Part shown: positions 28,343 to 38,600 of the stretch, one piece after another
Position numbering within the stretch: position 1 is the first letter of the stretch
How the letters are laid out: every line of letters begins with the position of its first letter
DNA from: Sphingorhabdus sp. EL138
GTDB lineage: Bacteria > Pseudomonadota > Alphaproteobacteria > Sphingomonadales > Sphingomonadaceae
Length of the DNA: 64,000 nucleotides
Direction: 5' to 3'
NCBI RefSeq assembly: GCF_945890115.1
Contig: NZ_CAMDCK010000014.1
Coordinates: forward strand, 1 to 64,000
Translations under genes and position numbers: made by a program
The notes under the pieces: model-generated
The model's database searches: none
Told to the model about the DNA's origin: nothing
The model's input: only the letters and a program-made list of their open reading frames with translations

Positions 28343-29224
28343 ATGGCGTCTCTTAAGGCCCTCAAAATGCGGATCAACTCGGTCAAGTCGACTCAGAAGA
28401 TCACCAAGGCGATGAAGATGGTCGCCGCTGCAAAGCTGCGTCGGGCAACCGAAGCGGCCGAAGCATCGCGCCCTTATGCCGAGCGGCTTGAGGCAGTGGT
28501 GTCAAGCATCGCGTCCAAGGTTTCTGTTGGCCCGCAATCGCCAAAGCTGCTTGCAGGTAGCGGCAAGAATGACGTGCATTTGTTCGTTGTCGCGACCAGT
28601 GACAAGGGCCTTGCCGGTGCGTTCAACACCAACATCGTCCGCCTCGCCCGCCGTCAGGCCGAAGCATTGAAGGCCGAAGGCAAGACCGTCAAATTCTATA
28701 CCATCGGGAAAAAGGGCCGCGATCAGCTGAGCCGCACTTTCCGTGGTGATATCATCCACAGCATTGAACCCGGCGATCTGGGCAAGCTGACCTTTGCCGA
28801 TGTGCAAAATTGGGGCGAAGATTTGACCGCGCGGTTTGAAGCGGATGAATTCGACGTCGCTCATTTATTCTTCAGCAAATTTGACAATGTGCTGACACAA
28901 ACACCAACCCAGATTCAGCTGATGCCCGTTGCAGTGACCGCTGATGAAGGTGACGTGGTTGGCCTGTCCGCGACGGTGGAATATGAACCCGACGAAGAAG
29001 AAATTCTCGCCGAATTGCTGCCGCGCAATGTGGCCGTACAGCTGCTGCGCGCAAACCGCGAAAATGCGGCGTCGGAGCAGGGTTCGAAAATGACGGCCAT
29101 GGACAACGCAACGCGCAACGCGGGCGACATGATCAACAAGCTGACCATTCAATATAACCGCACGCGCCAAGCGGCGATTACCACTGAACTCATCGAAATT
29201 ATTGCGGGCGCCGAAGCGCTCTAA
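28343..29224 (+). CDS. atpG: ATP synthase F1 subunit gamma
   Basis: A 293-residue rotor shaft subunit. It starts MASLKALKMRINSVKSTQKI after a GAGGAAG site, and carries the long N- and C-terminal helices (C-terminal signature ITTELIEIIAGAEAL). It rotates within the alpha3beta3 ring. Normal length. The leader includes the tail of a palindromic repeat. Confidence 0.99.
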   Translation: MASLKALKMRINSVKSTQKITKAMKMVAAAKLRRATEAAEASRPYAERLEAVVSSIASKVSVGPQSPKLLAGSGKNDVHLFVVATSDKGLAGAFNTNIVRLARRQAEALKAEGKTVKFYTIGKKGRDQLSRTFRGDIIHSIEPGDLGKLTFADVQNWGEDLTARFEADEFDVAHLFFSKFDNVLTQTPTQIQLMPVAVTADEGDVVGLSATVEYEPDEEEILAELLPRNVAVQLLRANRENAASEQGSKMTAMDNATRNAGDMINKLTIQYNRTRQAAITTELIEIIAGAEAL

Positions 29225-30799
<1,575 letters not shown>

Positions 30800-30806
30800 G
30801 TTCAAT

Positions 30807-30911
30807 TCCCCTCCCGCCTGCGGGACGGGTTAGGGGTGGGGCGAGCCAGCGGCTCGCTTGCTACCTCATCGTTGAAGCCCACCCCCGGCCCCTCCCGCCT
30901 GCGGGAGGGGA
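30807..30911. repeat. Palindromic repeat inside the atp operon (atpD-atpC gap)
   Basis: Outer arms TCCCCTCCCGCCTGCGGGA (30807-30825) and its near-complement CTCCCGCCTGCGGGAGGGGA (30892-30911), middle arms GGGTTAGGGGTGGG and CCCACCCCCGG, and an inner hairpin GCGAGCC...GGCTCGC (30841-30857). The element ends 12 bp before the atpC start. Confidence 0.85.
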
Positions 30912-30923
30912 GAAGGATAGAAA

Positions 30924-31184
30924 ATGGCACTCAAATTCGAACTGGTAACCCCTGAGAAGCTCTATCGCTCGGACGACGTCTATATGGTCGTCGTTCCGGG
31001 CACTGAGGGCGATTTCGGCGTGTTGGAGGGCCATAGCCCGATGATGAGCACATTGCGCAACGATGCGGCGCTGGAGATTTACAAAACGCAAGGCGCAACG
31101 CCGGAGCGCCTGATGATCGCGGGTGGTTTTGCCGAAGTGAACGCGAGCGGTCTGACGGTTCTCGCGGAACGCGTCGAAGCGTAA
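30924..31184 (+). CDS. atpC: ATP synthase F1 subunit epsilon, short form
   Basis: An 86-residue subunit with the N-terminal beta-sandwich ([30 protein letters not shown]) that contacts gamma and the c-ring. The C-terminal two-helix domain of the roughly 135-residue E. coli protein, which can inhibit ATP hydrolysis, is missing; the reading frame stops cleanly after the sandwich ([10 protein letters not shown]). Short epsilons exist in several alphaproteobacteria, so this is probably a normal lineage form. An AGAAGGA site precedes the ATG. Confidence 0.96.
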   Translation: MALKFELVTPEKLYRSDDVYMVVVPGTEGDFGVLEGHSPMMSTLRNDAALEIYKTQGATPERLMIAGGFAEVNASGLTVLAERVEA

Positions 31185-31208
31185 GCTTCGCGCGTTTGTA
31201 GCGCTTGT

Positions 31209-31694
31209 TTACAGCGCCTCATCGCCCCAAATACGCGCCGTTTCGATATAGCCGTACCGACCATTGGTTTCAAAACGGCAATAACCCTTTTCGCATGCAT
31301 CAATGACGCCGACCACACCGGGTTCAACGCGCCATGAAATATGCGCGTTGGCTTGAGGCGAGTCGCGCAATGCGCCGATCTGTTTTCCCATAACGATGGC
31401 GGTCTGCTTGGGGCTTAGCAACCGGACGTGGAGCCAGCCTTGGTCGCCATTGGAGTCTTGGACTTTGCGCCAGACGCTGTGGACCGCGACAACCTTCACT
31501 GGCAAATTCTGTCTTTTGTACACCCAACTAACTGGAAATTCAGTACTCGGCCCTGAACGCATGCGGGCTTCAGCCTTCTGAATGGACGCCCAATAAGGCG
31601 GCTTTCGCTGCGCCTGTCCAGCGGCAGACGCCGCACCCAAAAAAGCGAGCGCAACTGCGCCGTAGCGCAGGATCGATTTGTTCTGATGAGCCAT
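31209..31694 (-). CDS. Exported SH3-domain protein
   Basis: A 161-residue protein with a Sec-type signal (ILRYGAVALAFLGAASAAGQAQ near residues 7-28) and two bacterial SH3-like repeats (ARMRSGPSTEFPVSWVYKR, then GALRDSPQANAHISWRVEPG). Such proteins bind peptidoglycan or partner proteins in the periplasm; this one has no catalytic domain. Four in-frame ATGs (31745, 31715, 31706, 31694) make the start uncertain; 31694 gives the neatest signal peptide. It is convergent to atpC and ends 24 bp from it. Confidence 0.85.
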   Translation of the reverse strand: MAHQNKSILRYGAVALAFLGAASAAGQAQRKPPYWASIQKAEARMRSGPSTEFPVSWVYKRQNLPVKVVAVHSVWRKVQDSNGDQGWLHVRLLSPKQTAIVMGKQIGALRDSPQANAHISWRVEPGVVGVIDACEKGYCRFETNGRYGYIETARIWGDEAL

Positions 31695-31789
31695 ATTCTT
31701 TACCATCGTTTGCATCTTATACGGCAAGCGTTGTGGCGAGCGCAACCATCCTGTCTTGACCTTATCGCAAATTCCGCTTTAGTCAGTCT

Positions 31790-32788
31790 ATGCCAGAACT
31801 AAGCCGCATCGAACGTCCATCCATCCGCGTCACCCGCAGCTTGCTCCCTGCGGTTGAAAAACGCATGGCGGAGTTGTTCGACGCCAGTTTCAATGCCGAC
31901 GACATCCCATTAAGCCGTGACGCATTGGTCGCCGCGATGGCCGATTGCGACGTGCTTGTGCCTACGGTCACAGACAGCATCGATGCAGAGATTATCGCCG
32001 CCGCCCCGCCCCGGCTCAAGCTCATCGCCAGCTATGGCGCAGGCGTCAACCATATCAACCTTGCCGCTGCCAAGGCGAAGGGGATCATGGTCACCAATAC
32101 GCCAGGGGTATTCACGGACGATACCGCCGACCTAACGATGGCCCTCATCCTCAACGTCCCCCGCCGCCTTGGCGAAGGCCAGCAAGTCATGCGCAACGGC
32201 GAATGGCGCGGCTGGAGCCCAACGGGCATGCTTGGCCACCGGATTGGCGGCAAGACGTTGGGCATCATCGGGCTGGGCCGTATTGGGGAGGCCGTAGCGG
32301 TGCGCGCCAAGGCCTTTGGCCTAAATATCCTCTACAATAAACGCCATCGCTTGCCGGCCAGTGTCGAGGATGAATTGGGCATAGTCTTTGAACCCGACAT
32401 TGACCGGATCATGGCGCGGTCGGACATTATCAGCCTGCATTGCCCGTTAACCGCAGAAACCGACAATATCATCAATGCCGACCGCATCGCACAGATGAAA
32501 GCGGACGCCTATATCATCAACAGCTCGCGCGGGGAGTTGATTGACGAGGATGCGTTGATTGAAGCCCTGCAAACGGGCCGTATCGCGGGCGCCGGGTTGG
32601 ACGTCTATACGCATGAGCCCGCGGTGGATTCGCGGCTATTCAACATTCCCAATGTGGTGTTGCTCCCCCATTTGGGCAGCGCAACCTTTGAAGGCAGAGA
32701 AGCCTCGGGCGAACGCGTGATTACCAACATCCGCATGTGGGCAGACGGCCACAGACCGCCAGACCAAGTCTTGGAAGGCTGGCAATAA
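31790..32788 (+). CDS. D-isomer-specific 2-hydroxyacid dehydrogenase (glyoxylate/hydroxypyruvate reductase type)
   Basis: A 332-residue NAD(P)-dependent oxidoreductase. The Rossmann motif GLGRIGEAVAVRA lies near residue 165, and the catalytic Arg (NSSRGELIDEDAL), Glu and His (LLPHLGSAT) are present. Sequence style fits glyoxylate reductase or hydroxypyruvate reductase, but substrate cannot be fixed. Length normal. It is divergent from the SH3 protein. Confidence 0.92.
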   Translation: MPELSRIERPSIRVTRSLLPAVEKRMAELFDASFNADDIPLSRDALVAAMADCDVLVPTVTDSIDAEIIAAAPPRLKLIASYGAGVNHINLAAAKAKGIMVTNTPGVFTDDTADLTMALILNVPRRLGEGQQVMRNGEWRGWSPTGMLGHRIGGKTLGIIGLGRIGEAVAVRAKAFGLNILYNKRHRLPASVEDELGIVFEPDIDRIMARSDIISLHCPLTAETDNIINADRIAQMKADAYIINSSRGELIDEDALIEALQTGRIAGAGLDVYTHEPAVDSRLFNIPNVVLLPHLGSATFEGREASGERVITNIRMWADGHRPPDQVLEGWQ

Positions 32789-33050
32789 ACGAAGCGCCGC
32801 CTTCTATGAAACCAGCGGCGGCGCGGCGGGCATCACGCGGTTTGCGTGTGACGGGGATAAGGTGATTTTCACATTAATTCCGGCCCCTAAGTTTACAAAC
32901 TTATACGCAAAACGCGGTATTTCTGTAAACTTACCGCAACGTTGCGAATTTGGCTTACAGCGTGCGAAAGCGGGGGTTGGGGTCAACATATTCAAAGAGC
33001 CGGTCCCGCAAATATTGCGGGCGTGGCGCACAGAATCTCAAACCAAATCC

Positions 33051-33324
33051 TACATTACAAGCGAAAGCTGTTTCGGGGTTATCGCAATTGTCGGCGTAAT
33101 TCCTCTGTCACCGTAATTCCTTAGTTCCTCGTCATTCCCGCGTAGGCGGGAACCCAACTCATGACAGCGGCATTCTCAGCAACGGTGATGGTGCATTCTT
33201 GCGTGGGAGTTGGGTTCCCGCCTGCGCGGGAATGACTTAGCGTTTTGGGGAAATGGCGCATGGAGCAAACTACCGTCATAGTACAAAGCTATTTCGGGGA
33301 TGACGCAATTGTCACCGGAATTTA
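33051..33324 (+). repeat. Diverged direct repeat flanking a REP palindrome
   Basis: Copy 1 (33051-33103) contains AAGCTGTTTCGGGGTTATCG and CAATTGTCGGCGTAATT; copy 2 (33276-33324) contains AAAGCTATTTCGGGGATGACG and CAATTGTCACCGGAATT (each split at about 20 bases). They are about 70-75% alike and enclose the palindrome at 33131-33236. Confidence 0.6.
33131..33236. repeat. REP-like palindrome, type 1, with 30-bp arms
   Basis: Arms 33131-33160 and 33207-33236 are reverse complements at 29 of 30 positions; outer ends are GTCATTCCCGCG and CGCGGGAATGAC. The 46-base centre is unrelated. This is the cleanest member of the type 1 family in the window. Confidence 0.95.
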
Positions 33325-33397
33325 AATCCCGCCAACAGGCCCGTCATCTCCAAAACAGCCCTGCGCCATCACCCCTTGGGCCTGACATGACCCAACA

Positions 33398-34801
33398 TCA
33401 ATCGCCCGTTAAAATACGGTCTATCAATTGCTGCACCGTCGGGACAAAGCCGTTTGAATAAAACGGATCTTTCCCGAACAGATAGGCGCTGTGTCCGGCG
33501 AACATCAGATTTTCGTCAATGGGCGCGCCGTGGGCGATGTTCTGCAGCGCCTTTTGAATGCAAAAGCTGCGCGGGTCGGCAAGGCGGCCTGTGGAGTTAT
33601 TGTCATGGTCCTTCCACGACGAAAAACCGCAATGCGACAAACATCCCATGCAGTCCTTTTGGTCTTTCCGGATAACATCGCCGGAAGATGGCGTGACGAA
33701 CACAAGCGAATTGTCCGGCGTTTTCAGCGCCACGGTAAACCCGCGCGCATCCCATTCGCGGGCCTTCATCAGGTCGGCTTGGGTAACCCAGAAATTCTTA
33801 CCCTTCACGCCCACATCCAATTGCGCGGTATGTTCCGCGTCGGCGGCCTGCACATAGGGTATTTGTCGTGCCGAACGCGCCTGAAGCTCCAAAAGAAACG
33901 GGTTGATGACCGCGCTGGAGTAAAAGCCCGTTGGCGAAAATTGATGCAGCAGCACGCCGTCTTCTGGAATTTTCGTCAACGCGTCTTTCCAACCGGCGGG
34001 AATGGGGCTTTCTTGCGTCAGCAGCGGACGTGTGCCCAATTGGAACGCAATCTGCCCAAGTTCGGGATTATCAATCCAGTTGTTCCAGTCGCGTAAATAC
34101 CACACGCCGCCGGCCATGATGATGGGCACATCATCCGAAATGCCTTCAACGCGCATGACATCGCGCAGGGCCTTTACGCGGGGATAGGGGTCTTCGGGGC
34201 TGCGCGGGTCTTCGGCATTGGACAGGCCGTTGTGGCCACCGGCAAGCCATGGATCTTCATAAACGACCGCACCGAGCCATTCCGGCACCTTGTGATAGGC
34301 ACGCTTCCACAAGGCGCGGAACGCGCGCGCGGAGCTGACGATGGGTAGATAATAGACGCCATATTGCGCGGCAATCTCGGATAGCTTGTATGGCATGCCA
34401 GCGCCGCAGGTGACGCCCGTGACCATGCCCTTGGTGGCTTCAAGGATGCCGTGCAAGATGCGTTGGGCACCGCCCATTTCCCACAGTATGTTGATGTTAA
34501 TGGCGCCGCGCCCATGGGACATTTCATGCGCAAGCTTCACCTGCGCGATGCCGCCGCGAATGCCATATTCGACAAGTTCTTCATGCCGTTCGGCACGCGT
34601 TTTGCCAAGGAAGACTTGCGGGATCATGTCGCCATTTTCGTCGTAACTGTCGGCATTTACGGCTGATACTGTGCCGATGCCGCCGGCCGCCGCCCACGCG
34701 CCAGAACTTGCATGATTGGTCGCCGCAACGCCCTTGCCGCCTTCGACCAATGGCCATACTTCACGGCCACCATAGATAATGGGTTTGAGACCCTTGAACA
34801 C
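33398..34801 (-). CDS. Nitronate monooxygenase-like flavoprotein with C-terminal cysteine cluster
   Basis: A 467-residue protein beginning MFKGLKPIIYGGREVWPLVEG from a GTG with AAGGT eight bases upstream. The core is the FMN-binding TIM barrel of the 2-nitropropane dioxygenase family (VTGVTCGAGMPY, IIMAGGVWYLRDW, FQLGTRPLLTQESPIP). It is longer than typical NMO (about 330 residues) because of a C-terminal extension containing CMGCLSHCGFSSW, a Cys-x2-Cys-x3-Cys cluster, plus another Cys after it. That part may bind zinc or an Fe-S cluster. The substrate is unknown. An ATG at 34855 in frame would add 18 residues. Confidence 0.82.
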   Translation of the reverse strand: MFKGLKPIIYGGREVWPLVEGGKGVAATNHASSGAWAAAGGIGTVSAVNADSYDENGDMIPQVFLGKTRAERHEELVEYGIRGGIAQVKLAHEMSHGRGAININILWEMGGAQRILHGILEATKGMVTGVTCGAGMPYKLSEIAAQYGVYYLPIVSSARAFRALWKRAYHKVPEWLGAVVYEDPWLAGGHNGLSNAEDPRSPEDPYPRVKALRDVMRVEGISDDVPIIMAGGVWYLRDWNNWIDNPELGQIAFQLGTRPLLTQESPIPAGWKDALTKIPEDGVLLHQFSPTGFYSSAVINPFLLELQARSARQIPYVQAADAEHTAQLDVGVKGKNFWVTQADLMKAREWDARGFTVALKTPDNSLVFVTPSSGDVIRKDQKDCMGCLSHCGFSSWKDHDNNSTGRLADPRSFCIQKALQNIAHGAPIDENLMFAGHSAYLFGKDPFYSNGFVPTVQQLIDRILTGD

Positions 34802-34873
34802 AAAGATTACCTTTAAAATACGCGTTAAAGCGCGGTTTCGTGCGCTTCTCTCCATTGGCGCTATCGCAAATGT

Positions 34874-36022
34874 TCAGCTTTGTCGCGCAAAATCGGCACG
34901 TTTCATGGCAGAGCCATAAAGCTGCCGATAGCGCGCGAACATCGTCTCCTCATCATATTGAGAACAGGCCACTAAGCGGTTTGCAGCGGCCAATGTTTCG
35001 CGAAGTGCCGCATCCTTTGCCAGGCTAGCGATAGCCAAAGCCAGCGCGTCCTCATCAGCGCGGGCAACGATGAAGGGGCGGTTCTCGCGCGACACGATAG
35101 TTCGGATATCCCCCACATCCGTGGACAATATGGGCAGCGCGCTGGTCATCGCTTCAACCAATGCAACGGGATATTGTTCGCTATCCGACGACAGCGCAAA
35201 AATGTCGAAAAGCCGGATATAGCGGGCCGGGTCTCGCAAATAGCCGGGCATCATCACGCGGTCGGCGATGCCAAGCCGCGTGGCCTCTGATAGGATGACG
35301 TCACGGTCCGGCCCTTCGCCGACAATGGCCAGCCGGATATGCGGGCCAGCCGCCGCGACCGCACGCAATAATCGGGGTAAATTCTTTACCTTATGCAGCC
35401 CGGCAATCGTGCCAACGACAATTTCTCCATCGCGTTTCTGAAACCCCGGAAAGGAGCCGCGTTGCGGACGGCGGTTATAATGTTTGGTATCAATGCCGTT
35501 GGGAAAGCGGGCGATTTTCTCCAGCGGTTGATGCCAGACGGTTCGGGCAATGTGCTCAAGCGTTTTGGATGGCACGACAAGCGCGTCAGACCGTTGCAGC
35601 GCGATAGTGCGGAACCAATTGCGGTGCCATTTCAGCCGATCCACCTCATCATGCTCAAACCCATCCTCATGATGAATGAGCGGCGGCAATTTCATGCTGC
35701 GCGTAAACAAGGTATGCGCCATCACGCCATCCATCGCGCCGAAATTATAACTGAGCACGAGGTGGAATTTCTTCATGTAGCTGGCCAAGCGGCGATAGCG
35801 GCCCATGCTAGGCATTCCGGCAAGCGAAGGTGCTGCGTCTTTGGGGAAGCTGACCTTCACACGCCGATCTAAGTCATGCGATGCGCCAAAGGCATCGGGA
35901 ATGGCCGACAATACCGTGTGTTCGGCCTGATCGCCAAAATGATTCATCAGGCGCACCGTGCGCGCTTGCGGATCACCTAAATCAAAGCTGCTATGCAAAT
36001 GCAGGATGCGAACCGCCGCCAT
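34874..36022 (-). CDS. Glycosyltransferase family 4/GT-B protein
   Basis: A 382-residue GT-B enzyme. The N-terminal acceptor domain starts MAAVRILHLHSSFDLGDPQ, and the C-terminal donor domain has VGTIAGLHKVKNLPRLLRA, LAIVGEGPDR and the sugar-nucleotide loop SDSEQYPVALVEAMTSALPIL (split). It resembles retaining glycosyltransferases of family 1 Pfam. No other polysaccharide genes are nearby, so its product is unknown. An ATG at 36043 is an alternative start. It is divergent from selO, with 37 bp between starts. Confidence 0.88.
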   Translation of the reverse strand: MAAVRILHLHSSFDLGDPQARTVRLMNHFGDQAEHTVLSAIPDAFGASHDLDRRVKVSFPKDAAPSLAGMPSMGRYRRLASYMKKFHLVLSYNFGAMDGVMAHTLFTRSMKLPPLIHHEDGFEHDEVDRLKWHRNWFRTIALQRSDALVVPSKTLEHIARTVWHQPLEKIARFPNGIDTKHYNRRPQRGSFPGFQKRDGEIVVGTIAGLHKVKNLPRLLRAVAAAGPHIRLAIVGEGPDRDVILSEATRLGIADRVMMPGYLRDPARYIRLFDIFALSSDSEQYPVALVEAMTSALPILSTDVGDIRTIVSRENRPFIVARADEDALALAIASLAKDAALRETLAAANRLVACSQYDEETMFARYRQLYGSAMKRADFARQS

Positions 36023-36059
36023 ACTTGTGTTTACCTCATGCACCGTCCAGATGCGTTAG

Positions 36060-37451
36060 ATGAATATGAAACCGTCTCATTCCCCCTACCGCCCTGATCC
36101 AATAATCGCCAGTCTTGGTGCAAAAATCGGCGATGCTGTCCGGCCTGCACATTTTCCGGAGACGATCTTGCGCTTTCGTAATGATCGTTGGGCAGCGACC
36201 GTCGGCCTAGCAGATTATGACGACGCCGCATGGATCCGCCATTTTGGCCGCTTCGAACCCCTGCCCGACAATATGCCTGAACCACTGGCTTTGCGCTATC
36301 ATGGCCACCAGTTTCGCGTCTATAATCCTAACATTGGCGATGGTCGCGGTTTCCTGTTTGCGCAAATGCGCGATGGCGACGGCCGCTTGCTTGATCTGGC
36401 CACCAAAGGATCGGGCACCACGCCTTATAGCCGCCGTGGCGACGGCCGCCTAACGTTAAAAGGTGGGGTGCGCGAGATATTGGCGACCGAAATGCTAGAG
36501 GCTTTGGGCGTCAACACCTCCAAAACATTTTCGATTATTGAAACCGGCGAAGAATTGATGCGCGGTGATGAACCCTCACCCACAAGGTCGGCGGTGATGG
36601 TCCGGTTGAGCCATAGCCATATCCGCATTGGCAGTTTTCAGCGCGTCGCCGCAGAGGGTGATGCCGACTTCATGCAGCAGCTTATCACTTACTGCCTGAC
36701 GCAGCTCTATGATGTCGCCCCGGCGGAAAATCCTGCGGCGCAATTGCTTGGGCTGGCGGTCGAACGGGTCGCTGATCTTGCCGCATCCTATATGGTCGCG
36801 GGCTTTGTCCATGGCGTCCTCAATACCGACAATATCAATATTACCGGCGAAAGCTTCGATTATGGGCCTTGGCGCTTCACCGAATATTGGGACCCGCAAT
36901 TCACGGCCGCCTATTTCGACGAATCTGGTCTGTACGCCTTTGGCCGACAGGCCGAAGCGCTGCATTGGAATTTGGGGCAATTGGCAGTTGCGCTGCGCTT
37001 GGTATCGGATGCGCCCCCGTTGATTGCGGCGCTGGAGCGTTTTCCCCTTCTGTATCAGCAAGCCATCATCCGGCGCTTTCTCTGGCGCTTGGGCGTTGCG
37101 TCACGCGGAGAGGCATTGGACAGGCAATTGGTCGAAGCCGCAGAACGCAGCATGTCGCGGGAGAAAATTGCAATCGATCAATTCTTCTATCGCTATCGCC
37201 ACGGCAACGCTGATGCGTGCGAAGCGCCCGGCGAATATGAGGCGGCCTTTGCCGCCTTGCTGCGCGATTACGCGCCAGTGGACGGTGATCGCCACGATTA
37301 TTGGGCGAAGGGCGCAATCTGTTCGATGGTGATCAACGAGGTGGAAGATATCTGGCAGGCCATATCGCAAAAGGATGACTGGCACGTGTTGCAGCGCAAA
37401 ATTTGTGCTATTCGGGAGATGGGGCAAGCCCATATTTCGCCCAGCTTTTAG
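36060..37451 (+). CDS. selO: SelO/YdiU family protein adenylyltransferase-like, short form
   Basis: A 463-residue pseudokinase-fold protein that, in the studied members, transfers AMP to protein Ser, Thr or Tyr. Nucleotide-binding parts are present: LATKGSGTTPYSRRGDGR with Lys116, HGVLNTDNINI with Asn255, and FDYGPW with Asp267. The usual C-terminus (the NPKxxLRN region and a terminal cysteine or selenocysteine motif) is missing; the protein ends after ICAIREMGQAHISPSF. An in-frame stop is not followed by related sequence. ATG at 36060 or 36066. Confidence 0.88.
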   Translation: MNMKPSHSPYRPDPIIASLGAKIGDAVRPAHFPETILRFRNDRWAATVGLADYDDAAWIRHFGRFEPLPDNMPEPLALRYHGHQFRVYNPNIGDGRGFLFAQMRDGDGRLLDLATKGSGTTPYSRRGDGRLTLKGGVREILATEMLEALGVNTSKTFSIIETGEELMRGDEPSPTRSAVMVRLSHSHIRIGSFQRVAAEGDADFMQQLITYCLTQLYDVAPAENPAAQLLGLAVERVADLAASYMVAGFVHGVLNTDNINITGESFDYGPWRFTEYWDPQFTAAYFDESGLYAFGRQAEALHWNLGQLAVALRLVSDAPPLIAALERFPLLYQQAIIRRFLWRLGVASRGEALDRQLVEAAERSMSREKIAIDQFFYRYRHGNADACEAPGEYEAAFAALLRDYAPVDGDRHDYWAKGAICSMVINEVEDIWQAISQKDDWHVLQRKICAIREMGQAHISPSF

Positions 37452-37538
37452 CGACAAAAGCATCCGCTAAAGTTCTTCTAAGCCTTGGCCAACTTATCCT
37501 GATTTGATGCTGGCGGCGATATTACCCATCATGACAAG

Positions 37539-38306
37539 ATGGAACAAGCACGCGTATATTTGGTGGGCGCTGGCCCTGGCGACCCCGAACTGTTGACGGT
37601 GAAGGCCGTGCGGTTGATTTCGACCGCGGACGTTGTGGTGCATGACGGCCTCGTCGATGACGCGGTTATGGCGCTCATCAATCCTGCCGCACGGCTCATT
37701 TCCGTCGCCAAAAGGCGCTCCCGCCATTCAGTGCCGCAAGACGGCATCAACGACATCCTCGTGCGTGAGGCGCAGGCTGGCCATATGGTCGTGCGTTTGA
37801 AAGGCGGCGATCCGTTCATTTTCGGACGCGGCGGCGAAGAGGCGGAAGCCTGCCGCGACGCTGGCATCGACGTGGAGGTTGTTCCCGGCATCTCTGCCGC
37901 GATGGGCGGTGCAGCAGCGACGATGTTGCCGCTGACCCACCGCGATGCCGCAAGCGCCGTGACCTTCGTCGCGGGCCAGTGCAAGGGCCTGACCGACCAG
38001 AATTGGGCGGGCCTTGCGGGTAAAGACCGCACATTGGTGATTTACATGGGTATCGCGACGGCGGCGGATATTACCGAAAAGCTCATTTGCGATGGCCTAT
38101 CACCCGATACACCTGTGGCGGTGTTGGAGCGCGCGACACGGCCCGATTCCCGCGCCATGCGTACCATATTAACCGACCTTGGCGACATGATCGCGCGCGA
38201 AGGCGTTATGTCGCCCGCCATCATCATTGTCGGCGATGTCGTCCTGAAATCCGATGCCGAAAACCGGTTGTTCCATTTTGCCAAGCAGGCGGAGAAAATT
38301 GCGTGA
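37539..38306 (+). CDS. cobA: Uroporphyrinogen-III C-methyltransferase (SUMT)
   Basis: A 255-residue enzyme methylating uroporphyrinogen III at C2 and C7 to precorrin-2, the branch point to siroheme. Motifs: VYLVGAGPGDPELLT at the start, VVRLKGGDPFIFGRGGEE, and VPGISAAMGGAAAT. It is a stand-alone SUMT without the CysG dehydrogenase/chelatase part. As first gene of the sulfur operon it supplies siroheme for CysI. Its stop overlaps the next start (GTGA). Confidence 0.96.
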   Translation: MEQARVYLVGAGPGDPELLTVKAVRLISTADVVVHDGLVDDAVMALINPAARLISVAKRRSRHSVPQDGINDILVREAQAGHMVVRLKGGDPFIFGRGGEEAEACRDAGIDVEVVPGISAAMGGAAATMLPLTHRDAASAVTFVAGQCKGLTDQNWAGLAGKDRTLVIYMGIATAADITEKLICDGLSPDTPVAVLERATRPDSRAMRTILTDLGDMIAREGVMSPAIIIVGDVVLKSDAENRLFHFAKQAEKIA

Positions 38307-38599
38307 AATTACTGACGGGAAATGATTTGGTCTCTGGCGCCGTGACCTGGTGGACGGGCAATGGCTGGTCCCTCCATGTCGAAGATGCCGCCGATGTTGG
38401 CGAACATGGTGAGGCGATACTCCACGCCGAGGAAGGCGCACGCCGGGTTAACGCGCCTTACATCATCGACGCGCTGCCAACCGGAGACGGTCCGCGCCCG
38501 GCACATATTAAGGACCGCATCCGCGCGCTGGGACCAACCGTGCGCACAGACCTCACACTCAAGCCTGCCGATCCTGCGGCTGGTGACTGGATAATCTGA
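38303..38599 (+). CDS. DUF2849 domain protein of the sulfite reduction operon
   Basis: A 98-residue protein starting with GTG four bases before the cobA stop. Its N-terminal half reads LLTGNDLVSGAVTWW, W-rich as in DUF2849, and it has no signal peptide. DUF2849 genes regularly stand between cobA/cysG and cysI in alphaproteobacteria, so a role in sulfite reductase maturation or regulation is likely but unproven. The next gene starts two bases after its stop. Confidence 0.8.
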   Translation: MKLLTGNDLVSGAVTWWTGNGWSLHVEDAADVGEHGEAILHAEEGARRVNAPYIIDALPTGDGPRPAHIKDRIRALGPTVRTDLTLKPADPAAGDWII

Positions 38600-38600
38600 T

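Larger units (their letters stand above)
32789..33397. other. 609-bp gap without a recognised gene, rich in repeats
   Basis: After the dehydrogenase come a GCGCCGC/GCGGCG hairpin (32793-32822, terminator-like without a U-run), a region without recognisable coding features, two diverged direct copies of a 50-bp sequence (33051-33103 and 33276-33324) and a strong 106-bp palindrome between them (33131-33236). A possible 75-codon minus-strand frame (32804-33031) is unsupported. Confidence 0.7.

Noticed and set aside
32804-33031. A 75-codon open frame on the minus strand in the 600-bp gap
   Set aside because: No recognisable domain, no ribosome site, unusual composition and overlap with a hairpin; nothing supports it as a gene.
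37452-37538. Possible riboswitch or CysB-type site before cobA
   Set aside because: The gap is only 87 bp and shows no SAM or cobalamin riboswitch core; no convincing operator could be read.
37539-38306. cobA as part of a cobalamin pathway
   Set aside because: No other cobalamin genes nearby; the cysI-cysH context points to siroheme.
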